Assembly: GCF_042658845.1 (NCBI RefSeq)
Contig: NZ_JBHSRI010000025.1
Coordinates: 186,001 to 250,000 of the forward strand
DNA from: Paenisporosarcina macmurdoensis
Lineage (GTDB): Bacteria; Bacillota; Bacilli; Bacillales_A; Planococcaceae
Direction of reading: 5' to 3'
Length of the DNA stretch: 64,000 nucleotides
Shown: positions 43,141 to 51,290 of the stretch, one piece after another
Layout: each line of letters begins with the position of its first letter
Position numbering within the stretch: the first letter of the stretch is position 1
Position numbers and translations under genes: made by a program
The notes under the pieces: model-generated
The model's input: the letters and a program-made list of their open reading frames with translations, nothing else
Told to the model about the DNA's origin: nothing
Database searches by the model: none

Positions 43141-43780
43141 TTATAGGCGTCTCGTTTTCTTTCCTTGGACTATTTCAATGTGTACGTGAGTGGAGCCCCC
43201 ATCTGAATATGAATTTAATCGAGATATATCTACTTCAGTTTGGATTCGAACCATTTTTGTTTCACGCCCTTGAAGAGAAACCTCGAATGGTACTGATTCA
43301 TTTATTAAAGGAACCAGTTTCCGTTGATCTCCTAAAAGAGATGCGTTTAAGAAACGAATATCAAATTTCACTTCGTCATTACTTAAATTTTCAAGTGGTA
43401 AATTACAAATAACATCCATTCGTTTATCATCCACTTGAATAAATATCATAATCAATCGCATAAACCCCAGAGGCTAACGTATTTTGATAGACATCAACCA
43501 TATATTGAGGTAATAAACTGAATAGAATTAGTGCGAGAAAAACCAATCGAACACGATACTTTTCTAATGAAGTAGCCAGTAAATAGACACCTACACACAA
43601 AGCAACAATTAAAAATAATCCTACAAAATTGAAGCCATTTGAACCATTGATCTGAATGCCCATAATATAAACATTACCTGCAGAAAAAGGAACTGAATGT
43701 GGGAAAGGAAGGTTTAAAATCATGCCCAAAATGAAAATACCAATTGCTATATACAGCCTTTTATAATTTTTGACTATCAT
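43141..43780 (-). pseudogene. membrane-anchored protein split by a frameshift
   Basis: The 5' half (from ATG 43780, 117 codons) has two to three spans (RLYIAIGIFILGMILNLPFP, GFNFVGLFLIVALCVGVYLL) and ends at TGA near 43427. The 3' half, in another frame and overlapping by 35 nt, encodes DDKRMDVICNLPLENLSNDE and a beta-rich domain ending QGKKTRRL. From memory, related Bacillales proteins of about 210 aa carry both parts in one chain. A single-base indel near 43440 explains the break; sequencing error is possible. Confidence 0.65.
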
Positions 43781-43795
43781 CTGAATTCCCCTCCA

Positions 43796-44614
43796 TTACA
43801 CTAATTCACTTATATCCTCTTCGCTTTTAAGTCGGACTCCCTTTGCTAAGCGCACAACTACCCAAATCATTAAAATGGAACTGATGACTAACACAATGGT
43901 GTTCGGAAGAATGTACGTGTAAATATCGGATTTTTCAGCAACTGCCCACGTTGGCCACGATGGTGCAACGAAAGACAAGATGACGGCGATGGAATTATTG
44001 AATATATGTAACAAAATCGGAATTAATAAATTGCCGGACTTCAAATACAAAAGTGATGTGACAATGCCAAAAATGGTAGCACCAATAATATCTGCGTGCA
44101 AAATCCCAAACAAAATACTAGAAATAAGGATACCGCCCCACATCGAAGTCTTCTTCATCATGCGGTGTAGCAACATACCCCGAAAGATAAATTCTTCTGC
44201 GATAGGCCCAATAACCGCAATACTAATAATGGTAATAACTAAATAAATCGGACTTTCAGGAAAAGGAATTGGTTCTAAGAAAAAGTCGACTAGACCAGGG
44301 AGGATGGGCATCAAGGCGTACAATTGTAGCCAAAAAACACTCAGTGAAAAGGCGATGGAAAGTACCACAAGACCAATTAAAGACGGTAGCCAGCTGCCTG
44401 CACCTTGTCTAAAAACAACATCTCGAACAGAATCTCCATGTTTGCGAAAATAATAGGTAAAAAATAGTACAGGAACCGCCACGTACAAAATCATGGTTAA
44501 TCCTGCTTCTACGAAATCGTCTGTATAAGGAAAAAAGATGGCCACAATTCCAAATGAAACCAACCATAATAGTAATAAACCAATAAAGTACCGAGTCTTC
44601 ATTTCTTCAAACAT
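43796..44614 (-). CDS. CPBP family intramembrane metalloprotease, copy 1
   Basis: 272 aa with seven to eight spans. The ABI/CPBP motifs are IGPIAEEFIFRGML (EExxxR), then SILFGILHADI (FxxxH) and PILLHIFNNSIAV (HxxxN), a complete active site. Relatives process prenylated proteins or confer bacteriocin immunity. AGGGG precedes the ATG. It is about half identical by eye to the upstream neighbour. Confidence 0.88.
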   Translation of the reverse strand: MFEEMKTRYFIGLLLLWLVSFGIVAIFFPYTDDFVEAGLTMILYVAVPVLFFTYYFRKHGDSVRDVVFRQGAGSWLPSLIGLVVLSIAFSLSVFWLQLYALMPILPGLVDFFLEPIPFPESPIYLVITIISIAVIGPIAEEFIFRGMLLHRMMKKTSMWGGILISSILFGILHADIIGATIFGIVTSLLYLKSGNLLIPILLHIFNNSIAVILSFVAPSWPTWAVAEKSDIYTYILPNTIVLVISSILMIWVVVRLAKGVRLKSEEDISELV

Positions 44615-44673
44615 GTACTCAACCCCTATCTCTAATTAACTATACGCAATTGGGAGGAATTGGTTTCGCTTCT

Positions 44674-45513
44674 TTAATGTAATCCTTCGGGCTGGGGCAA
44701 CATTTCTACTTTCTTTTTATCGCTGCCTAAGTCTTTCACTAGATACACGATAACCATAATCATTAGTAAGAAACTGATTACGAGAAAAGTACTTTTAACA
44801 ACAACGTTTGTGTGAATATCAGTAGAATAGGTGGAAAAGAAAAGGAAATCTAGCCAAGCAGGAAATACAAGTGTTTGGATGAATGCCAATGAGTTATGAA
44901 GAATGTGAATTAAAATCGGCACAAACAAGTTCTTCGTTTTTAAGTATATGAGCGATGCAATGATACCGAACAGGAAAGTGGCGATTAGTTTTTCAGCTTG
45001 CAAATGAACAGCAGCAAATAACAAGCTTGAAATCAGGATACCGCCCCATTTATTCGTTTTCTTAATCAGTCGGTTCAGCAAAAGTCCCCGAAAGATGAAT
45101 TCCTCTGCAATAGGTGAGGTTACCGTAGACGTTATCATCAATATAATTAGAAACACATTGGATTCATTTAATGAATTCACCATAAATGGATCCAACTTAA
45201 AGATAGAATCCTGTATAAATAAATAAAACCAATAAGTTGTTATTGAAAACGTATTAAAAATTAAAACAAGACCTATCAAAGATGTAACCCGCCATTTCGG
45301 ATCTTGATCATGAACTACATAATTAATCGAAGTTTTTTGCTTAAAAAAATAATAGCCAAAAAATACAACAGCCATAACTTCAATTTCTAGGAAGTCTCTT
45401 ATGATACTTCTTATATTGGTAGGAATATCAAAAACAGGTATTACCCAATTCAATCCAAAAGTGAATATGATAAATAGTCCAACAAAATACCGTATCTTCA
45501 TCTCTTCAAACAT
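44674..45513 (-). CDS. CPBP family intramembrane metalloprotease, copy 2
   Basis: 279 aa. The start MFEEMKIRYFVGLF and the motifs TSPIAEEFIFRGLL, LLFAAVHLQAE and PILIHILHNSLAF parallel copy 1, so this is a tandem duplication. GAGGAGG precedes the ATG. Cotranscription with copy 1 (59-nt gap) is likely. No bacteriocin gene is visible. Confidence 0.88.
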   Translation of the reverse strand: MFEEMKIRYFVGLFIIFTFGLNWVIPVFDIPTNIRSIIRDFLEIEVMAVVFFGYYFFKQKTSINYVVHDQDPKWRVTSLIGLVLIFNTFSITTYWFYLFIQDSIFKLDPFMVNSLNESNVFLIILMITSTVTSPIAEEFIFRGLLLNRLIKKTNKWGGILISSLLFAAVHLQAEKLIATFLFGIIASLIYLKTKNLFVPILIHILHNSLAFIQTLVFPAWLDFLFFSTYSTDIHTNVVVKSTFLVISFLLMIMVIVYLVKDLGSDKKKVEMLPQPEGLH

Positions 45514-45827
45514 TCAAATCCTCCTCACACGACTTCAAGTAAATGTATTCAGAAGCATTTCTGGTCATTCAATTTGTATTCTTATATATGGTTCAGTGAT
45601 ATTGTTCTAAACATGAAATCACTATTTATTGAAATATCTAAAAATTAATTATGTGGATTATTCTACCATAATTAGGAGGTGGATAATTACGAATATAAAA
45701 GTTTATTTCATTTCCGACACATCCGTCAGGCTTAAAAGTTGAAGTTTCAATCATAGATATTCATACTAAATTTAGATGCTTTTACATAAGCTGAAGCTTT
45801 CAGCAATTATATTGACAGGGATGTGAA
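45514..45827. other. intergenic stretch between divergent genes
   Basis: 314 bp without a supported gene. An AGGAGGT at 45674 is followed only by an 18-codon GTG frame. TATTGACAGG just before the ABC permease start is the ribosome-site region, not a promoter. No strong palindrome. Confidence 0.4.
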
Positions 45828-46898
45828 ATGATGTTTTTGGCTTGGAATGAAATCAAAAAGAACAAATTACGCTTTACCTTAATTACTGGTGTCCTAATGC
45901 TGGTTTCGTATTTAGTTTTCTTCTTATCAGGTCTTGCAAGTGGACTTGAGAACCTGAACAGAGAAGCAGTGGACAAATGGGAAGCCTCAGCAATCGTTGT
46001 TACCGAGGAAGCCGATAAGAGTATGCCTCAGTCGTCTATGACACTCGAAGATTTAGACGATATTGAAGCAGATGATATCGCGGTCATTGGGCAACTGAAT
46101 GCCATTGCCACAAATGGAGACAAGAAAGCGAATGTATCCATTTTCGGTATTGAAAAAGAAGAATTCATTATGCCGGAAGTGTCGGAAGGCGAAGAGTTTG
46201 CAGCTGACAATGAAGTCGTTGCAAGTGATGCCTTGAAAGATGACGGCTTTAAACTTGGAGACGAGTTAAAATTGTCTTCAACAGAGGAAACCCTGACAAT
46301 CGTTGGATTTACGGAAGGCGCACGTTTTAACGCGGCTCCAGTGCTATATGGAGACTTAGCGTCGTTTCAACGAGTGAAGTTTGGTGAAGCGGCAGGAGAG
46401 AATGAAGATCAGATTAATGGTGTCGTGTTACGTTCAGATAATCTATCGAATGTAACAGATAATGAATCGCTTGAAGTGGTAGAAATGGAAGAGTTCATTA
46501 CTAGCTTGCCTGGTTACACGGAGCAAAGTTTAACGTTGTCATTCATGATCTATTTCTTATTTGTTATTTCATCTGTCATCGTAGCTATATTCTTATATGT
46601 ATTAACCGTACAAAAAATCAGTATGTTTGGTGTCATGAAAGCACAGGGAGTTTCAAACGGTTACTTGTCACGCTCAGTCGTTGCACAAACCTTTATTTTG
46701 GCGGTCATTGGTGTCGCGGTTGGTTTTGGCCTCGCTCTTCTGACGGGTGCATTCCTTCCAGCGGCAGTACCGGTATCCTTTGATATTGTCACCATGATGG
46801 GTTACGGCCTCGTGTTGATTGCCGTGGCGATTATGGGTGCTGTCTTCTCTGTCTGGACCATAGTGAAAATCGATCCGTTGAAAGCGATTGGGGGATAA
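45828..46898 (+). CDS. FtsX-type ABC transporter permease
   Basis: 356 aa. One N-terminal span (LRFTLITGVLMLVSYLVFFL), an extracytoplasmic MacB-like domain of about 200 aa, then three C-terminal spans with the FtsX motif FGVMKAQGVSNGYLSRSVVA. Resembles the HrtB/DevC-like group of Firmicutes used for haem or toxic-compound efflux; substrate unproven. AGGGA precedes ATG. Confidence 0.85.
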   Translation: MMFLAWNEIKKNKLRFTLITGVLMLVSYLVFFLSGLASGLENLNREAVDKWEASAIVVTEEADKSMPQSSMTLEDLDDIEADDIAVIGQLNAIATNGDKKANVSIFGIEKEEFIMPEVSEGEEFAADNEVVASDALKDDGFKLGDELKLSSTEETLTIVGFTEGARFNAAPVLYGDLASFQRVKFGEAAGENEDQINGVVLRSDNLSNVTDNESLEVVEMEEFITSLPGYTEQSLTLSFMIYFLFVISSVIVAIFLYVLTVQKISMFGVMKAQGVSNGYLSRSVVAQTFILAVIGVAVGFGLALLTGAFLPAAVPVSFDIVTMMGYGLVLIAVAIMGAVFSVWTIVKIDPLKAIGG

Positions 46899-46901
46899 AT
46901 C

Positions 46902-47588
46902 ATGGCTACTTTAGAATTAAATCAAGTCACCAAGTCATTTGGAACTGGCCATAAAAAAGTGGATGCAATGAAAGAAACGCATTTCCAAGCCGAAAAAGGC
47001 GAATTAATTGCAGTCATCGGTCCATCTGGTTCAGGAAAAAGTACTTTCCTGACCATTGCTGGAGGCTTACAAACTCCAACTGATGGGGAAGTCATCATCA
47101 ACAACCAAAACATTACGAAACTTAGCGAGAAAAAACGTTCGAAAATCAGACTGAAAGAAATTGGATTCATTTTACAAGCGTCTAATCTTGTGCCGTTCCT
47201 AACGGTAGCGAACCAATTGAAACTGATCGACCAAGTGAAAAAAGACAATATGACCAAAGAAGAACTAGAGCAACTATACGAAAACCTAGGAATCAGCGAT
47301 CTTCGCAACAAATATCCAGCCGACTTGTCAGGCGGAGAACGTCAACGAGCAGCTATCGCGAAAGCGCTCTACAGCAATCCTTCTATCATACTTGCCGATG
47401 AGCCGACTGCGTCACTCGATTCGGACCGTGCGTATGAAGTTATGGAACTGCTACAAAAAGAAACGAAAAGCAAAAAAACGACTACCATTGTCGTCACGCA
47501 CGACACGCGACTCATCAGTTATTGCGATAAAGTCTACAAAATGACTGACGGGGTATTGGTCTTGCAAGAAAAAGAGGTTACTGAATAA
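46902..47588 (+). CDS. ABC transporter ATP-binding protein (LolD/HrtA-like)
   Basis: 228 aa. Walker A GPSGSGKST, Q-loop ILQASNLVPFLTV, signature LSGGERQRAAIAKAL, Walker B IILADEPTASLDS, VVTHD. The pattern is that of ATPases paired with FtsX-type permeases. Starts 3 nt after the permease stop, with GGGGG upstream. Confidence 0.92.
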   Translation: MATLELNQVTKSFGTGHKKVDAMKETHFQAEKGELIAVIGPSGSGKSTFLTIAGGLQTPTDGEVIINNQNITKLSEKKRSKIRLKEIGFILQASNLVPFLTVANQLKLIDQVKKDNMTKEELEQLYENLGISDLRNKYPADLSGGERQRAAIAKALYSNPSIILADEPTASLDSDRAYEVMELLQKETKSKKTTTIVVTHDTRLISYCDKVYKMTDGVLVLQEKEVTE

Positions 47589-47598
47589 GTAAGTAAAA

Positions 47599-47640
47599 AC
47601 CAACCCCCACACAGCGTTGAGGCGTGTGGGGGTTGGTTTG
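47599..47640 (+). terminator. terminator of the ABC operon
   Basis: 15-bp arms AACCAACCCCCACAC/GTGTGGGGGTTGGTT. Confidence 0.92.
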
Positions 47641-47688
47641 TTAGTTTGTATGGAAAGGGAAGTCCTTTTTGTATCCCACTTTCAAAAT

Positions 47689-47731
47689 TAAAAACCTCTA
47701 GAATGAGTTGATACGCTCATTCTAGAGGTTT
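47689..47731 (-). terminator. terminator left from a lost SDR gene
   Basis: 17-bp perfect arms AAAACCTCTAGAATGAG/CTCATTCTAGAGGTTTT, with TTAATTTT on the minus strand, 18 nt after the SDR remnant stop. Confidence 0.85.
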
Positions 47732-47749
47732 TCGGTGTCTAGCAAGAAC

Positions 47750-47845
47750 TTAATAAGCTGTCCATCCACCATCAACGCCGACTACTTGACCATTCACAAA
47801 GCTTGCTTCGTCTGAGCCTAAAAATAACATAATTTTACTTGCAAT
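47750..47845 (-). pseudogene. 3' remnant of a short-chain dehydrogenase gene
   Basis: 31 codons reading IASKIMLFLGSDEASFVNGQ and VVGVDGGWTAY, the highly typical C-terminus of classical SDR oxidoreductases, ending in TAA. No SDR sequence precedes it; AT-rich DNA begins abruptly at 47846. Most of the gene has been deleted, leaving only the tail and the terminator. Confidence 0.82.
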
Positions 47846-47917
47846 CAATAGTATTAAATTGGTAATGTTTAATGGAAATAATATGTATAATCAAGAGAAT
47901 TATTTAGGGGGTAGTAT

Positions 47918-48166
47918 ATGTTCTGGTTACCGATTTTCTTAGTTATTTTCTTTGCATTTATTATGGTTTTAGCTGGAAAAGAAGGGTTGCCTGGTATTAG
48001 TTTAATCGCAGTTTTAACTCATACACTGATTGTGAAAATAGCTTTTTGGGAACATCCCCTCTTATGGATGCTCATTTTCTTTACTGTCCAATTGTGGGCA
48101 ATGTTCGTAGTTACTTTTTTTCAGCGTAACCGATGGAGAAGTTTGGAGAAAATGGGTAGCGATTAA
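47918..48166 (+). CDS. small membrane protein, function unknown
   Basis: 82 aa, AGGGGGT before the ATG. Two to three hydrophobic segments (about 2-19, 24-40 and 46-66) and a basic end RNRWRSLEK. Not recognised. Confidence 0.6.
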   Translation: MFWLPIFLVIFFAFIMVLAGKEGLPGISLIAVLTHTLIVKIAFWEHPLLWMLIFFTVQLWAMFVVTFFQRNRWRSLEKMGSD

Positions 48167-48271
48167 TTACTTACTCTTATTTTAGAAAGAATTTATTTTA
48201 AGAAAAGACAGTAAGGTGTCCTCCAATTAACGCCGTTTCTGTAGGCAATTTCCCTCTTTTACGTAGCAATC

Positions 48272-48568
48272 CTATCCAACTCGATATTTTATTAAATAGG
48301 GGGTAACTAAAGAAAAAATAATAGCGAATAGGATACCGATTATAAGTGTAGAAGGAATAGCTAAATCGAGTGGTGGAGATATAAAAAGCACAAATATATA
48401 CATTGGCAAAACAATGAGTAAGGATGCAATGATTCTTGAAGAAAACATAATTCGGTGCTCTGTATTACATTCGCTACATTTGATCGGTCTGTATGCTATA
48501 AGCAGTGATTTATAAATTGTACTCCAGTTAAATTGATTGCCGCATGTATCACATGTTTGTAAACCCAT
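48272..48568 (-). CDS. CxxC-x20-CxxC family small membrane protein
   Basis: 98 aa. An N-terminal zinc-ribbon-like motif CDTCG ... KCSEC, with about 21 residues between the pairs, is followed by two spans. This matches the Bacillales family known as cxxc_20_cxxc proteins (TIGR04104, from memory). Function unknown. AGGAGG precedes the ATG; 17 nt downstream of the MazG-like gene in the same direction. Confidence 0.78.
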   Translation of the reverse strand: MGLQTCDTCGNQFNWSTIYKSLLIAYRPIKCSECNTEHRIMFSSRIIASLLIVLPMYIFVLFISPPLDLAIPSTLIIGILFAIIFSLVTPYLIKYRVG

Positions 48569-48585
48569 GGTTTCTTCCTCCTAAT

Positions 48586-48918
48586 CTAAACATAGTCATC
48601 TTTAACTTCTATTAAATAGTAGCCTTTATCAAAACCACCACGTTTTTCACGCTTAGCCAGTCTCACTTTTTCTAATTCTTCTATAGTTGAATTGTGGAGC
48701 GGTAGCACGGCATAAATAAGTTCAAGTAAATCTGCTAATTCTTCAATAGCCTCTTCATTGGAAGATGCTTGTTGATACTCCTTCAATTCTTCCTCCAGTT
48801 TTCTTTTGATTGCCACTTCATGTTGAGCTGTGTCTAAAACGTTCATTGTATATTTTTTATTGTCTAATTCAATGATTTTAGGAATTCCGTCGCGTACGAG
48901 TTTATTGTAGATGGGCAT
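48586..48918 (-). CDS. MazG-like nucleoside triphosphate pyrophosphohydrolase
   Basis: 110 aa. It starts YNKLVRDGIPKII and has the metal-binding helices KLEEELKEYQQA and EAIEELADLLELIYAVL (ExxE...ExxD), as in phosphoribosyl-ATP pyrophosphohydrolase/MazG-like folds. Expected to hydrolyse a (d)NTP to the monophosphate. AGGAGG precedes the ATG. Confidence 0.85.
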   Translation of the reverse strand: MPIYNKLVRDGIPKIIELDNKKYTMNVLDTAQHEVAIKRKLEEELKEYQQASSNEEAIEELADLLELIYAVLPLHNSTIEELEKVRLAKREKRGGFDKGYYLIEVKDDYV

Positions 48919-49213
48919 AGTTAACCTCCTAATATATATATCGAAGTTTACAAATTATAACACTATTTACTTTCTTTATTTTTAGTGATCAGACGAATAT
49001 TCTAGCGCCCCATGTCGGTAATGCAAAATACATAAGCAAAAAAGGTTGAAAATAGCTCATTTTTTAGTGTGAAGAATGACTTTCTTCTATTAATATGCAA
49101 AACATATTTGAAATTTCTCTTAATTTAATTCATTATTAACGATAGATAGTCTTTTAGTGATCAAGAGATACAAGGTTGCGTAGAAGAAATACAGTCGATG
49201 AAGGAAGTAGCTT
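48919..49213. other. gene-free divergent region
   Basis: 295 bp, AT-rich, no supported gene. A 12-bp exact direct repeat TTTTAGTGATCA lies at 48980-48991 and 49152-49163; its meaning is unclear. Confidence 0.4.
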
Positions 49214-50380
49214 ATGCCTGAGGAAAACATCACGCGTATTAACTTAGATGGTAAGGAATTAATATTGATTGGAACGGCCCACGTATCGAGACAAAGTGCA
49301 GAACAAGTAAAAGAAGTTATCGAAAGAGAGAGACCTGATTCTGTTTGTATCGAATTGGATGCACAAAGATACCAGTCCGTTATGGATAATAACAAGTGGA
49401 AAGAGACTGACATTTTTAAGGTGATTAAAGAAAAGAAAGCATCATTGCTTTTAATGAATCTCGCTATCTCTTCTTTTCAAAACCGTTTAGCTAAACAATT
49501 TGATATTAAACCTGGTCAGGAAATGATTCAGGGGATTGAATCAGCTAAAGACGTAGGTGCTGAGCTAGTACTGGCTGATCGTAATATACAAATTACCTTT
49601 AATAGAATTTGGCATAATCTTGGACTGACTGGGAAAGCACAACTTCTTAATGGGATTTTCTTTAGCATTTTCAGTAAAGAGACGATCTCTGAAGACGAAC
49701 TTGAAAAGATGAAATCACAAGATACACTGAACGCTGTTCTTGCTGAATTTACCGAATCATTTCCGAAGTTAAAAAAGCCTTTAATTGATGAACGGGATCA
49801 ATATTTAGCACAAAAAATAAAAGATGCGCCTGGTAAGAAAATTGTTGCGGTACTGGGTGCGGCACATGTACCTGGCATTACAATTGAAATTCATAAAGAA
49901 CATGATTTAGAGGCATTATCACAAACTCCTCCTAAATCAATCGTACCCAAAATACTGGGCTGGGCGATTCCGTTGCTCATTATTGCTCTCATCGCCTATA
50001 CCTTTATTGCTAATCCTTCTGCTGGTTTCGACCAAGCGTTAAGTTGGATTCTATGGACGGGAACACTAGCGGCCATTGGTGCTGCAGTAGCTTTTGGTCA
50101 TCCGTTAGCCATATTGTCTGCCTTTGTTGCAGCTCCGTTCACTGCGTTACATCCATTAATTGCAGCGGGTTGGGTGTCTGGAATTGTCCAAGCTTATATT
50201 CGTCGACCAAATATCGGTGACTTCGAAACGCTGTCAGAAGACGTCTTTTCAATCAAAGGATTTTGGCATAATAAAGTCACACGCGTCCTGCTAGTAGTTG
50301 TTCTGACTAACTTAGGAGGCTCTATCGGAACCTTTATTGGCGGAGCCGATGTCATTAGGCAGTTCTTTAATAACTTGTAA
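49214..50380 (+). CDS. TraB/PrgY family protein
   Basis: 388 aa. The N-terminal TraB domain (LILIGTAHVSRQSAEQVKEV, CIELDAQRYQS, GAELVLADRNIQITFNRIW, KIVAVLGAAHVPGI) carries the GxxH and Glu motifs of this suspected metallo-hydrolase fold. At least four C-terminal spans follow. The enterococcal member PrgY reduces pheromone activity at the surface. A link to the peptide-signalling locus 28 kb away is speculative. AAGGAAG precedes the ATG. Confidence 0.88.
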   Translation: MPEENITRINLDGKELILIGTAHVSRQSAEQVKEVIERERPDSVCIELDAQRYQSVMDNNKWKETDIFKVIKEKKASLLLMNLAISSFQNRLAKQFDIKPGQEMIQGIESAKDVGAELVLADRNIQITFNRIWHNLGLTGKAQLLNGIFFSIFSKETISEDELEKMKSQDTLNAVLAEFTESFPKLKKPLIDERDQYLAQKIKDAPGKKIVAVLGAAHVPGITIEIHKEHDLEALSQTPPKSIVPKILGWAIPLLIIALIAYTFIANPSAGFDQALSWILWTGTLAAIGAAVAFGHPLAILSAFVAAPFTALHPLIAAGWVSGIVQAYIRRPNIGDFETLSEDVFSIKGFWHNKVTRVLLVVVLTNLGGSIGTFIGGADVIRQFFNNL

Positions 50381-50390
50381 AATAGCATAA

Positions 50391-50427
50391 AAAAAGAGAG
50401 AAGTCCTATGACTTTTCTCTTTTTTGT
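50391..50427 (+). terminator. terminator of the TraB gene
   Basis: AAAAAAGAGAGAAGTC/GACTTTTCTCTTTTTT, 4-nt loop. Confidence 0.9.
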
Positions 50428-50445
50428 TTGGAAAAAAACTGAGAG

Positions 50446-50525
50446 TGACACACTGTCGCATTTTGGTTGCATTGTGACACGGTGTCATATATAATATATT
50501 CTTGTGCGAATATGACAAGGTGTCA
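50446..50525 (+). promoter_or_regulatory. TetR-regulated promoter with three operator palindromes
   Basis: Promoter TTGCAT (50467)-N17-TATAAT (50490-50495). Palindromes: TGACAC-G-GTGTCA at 50475-50487, inside the spacer; TGACA-AGG-TGTCA at 50513-50525, downstream of the start site; and a weaker TGACA-CAC-TGTCG at 50446-50458. The layout suits autorepression by the adjacent TetR protein. Confidence 0.78.
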
Positions 50526-50552
50526 CATTAAATCTAGATAGGAGTGAAAAGT

Positions 50553-51167
50553 TTGCCTAAACCAACTTTCTTTAAATTACCCATAGATAAAAAAGAAACA
50601 TTAATACGTGCAGCTATAAAGGAATTTTCAAGAGCTCCATTATTTGAAGCATCCATTGCCAACATTATTAAAGAGGCTGGAATTCCGAGGGGAAGCTTTT
50701 ATCAATATTTTGAAGATAAAGAGGACCTTTATTACTATTTGCTGGATGACTCCTCAAAACGGCTAAATGAGAGATTTATTGCGATATTAATCAAACGAAA
50801 TGGAGATTTAATGGAAACATTTATTGAAGCCTTCGAGATGATGCTAATCAACTTGGAAAGCATAGAATCCCGCCAGTTTTTCAGAAATGCCTTTTTGAAT
50901 ATGAATTATAAATCAGAAAACACACTGACTCCTGAGGTAAATCAGGATCAATTAAATACTCGATTGGCAAAGGTTGTGGCTTTGGTAGATCAAAATAAAT
51001 TGAATATCACGAATGAAATGGAACTGATTCATGTTCTCAAAATCATGAAAGCCATCACAATTCAAAACCTGATTCAAGTATTCGCAAAAGACTTGTCCAT
51101 CGAGGAATCTTTAAAAAATTACACCCTCGAAGTTAGCCTGATTAAAAAGGGACTTAGTAAAGAATAG
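50553..51167 (+). CDS. TetR/AcrR family regulator
   Basis: 204 aa. The N-terminal HTH (IRAAIKEFSRAPLFEASIAN, IIKEAGIPRGSFYQYFEDKE) is followed by an all-helical ligand domain. TTG at 50553 is 8 nt from AGGAG, and a start PKPTFFKLP is typical of this subgroup; GTG 50544 overlaps the ribosome site. It probably represses itself and the MDR pump that follows. Confidence 0.9.
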   Translation: MPKPTFFKLPIDKKETLIRAAIKEFSRAPLFEASIANIIKEAGIPRGSFYQYFEDKEDLYYYLLDDSSKRLNERFIAILIKRNGDLMETFIEAFEMMLINLESIESRQFFRNAFLNMNYKSENTLTPEVNQDQLNTRLAKVVALVDQNKLNITNEMELIHVLKIMKAITIQNLIQVFAKDLSIEESLKNYTLEVSLIKKGLSKE

Positions 51168-51290
51168 GATTATAGATATATATATTTACGCTAACCGCAC
51201 GTGCGAGTCTCAATAAATCGAAATGAATGGGAATAACCACAATCCCAAATCAAAGAAGACTACACAAATAATAGTTGGAGGAATACTAGA

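Noticed and set aside
49214..50380. TraB protein as part of the quorum-sensing locus
   Set aside because: Family link to pheromone control exists, but it is 28 kb away with its own terminator and no shared motif.
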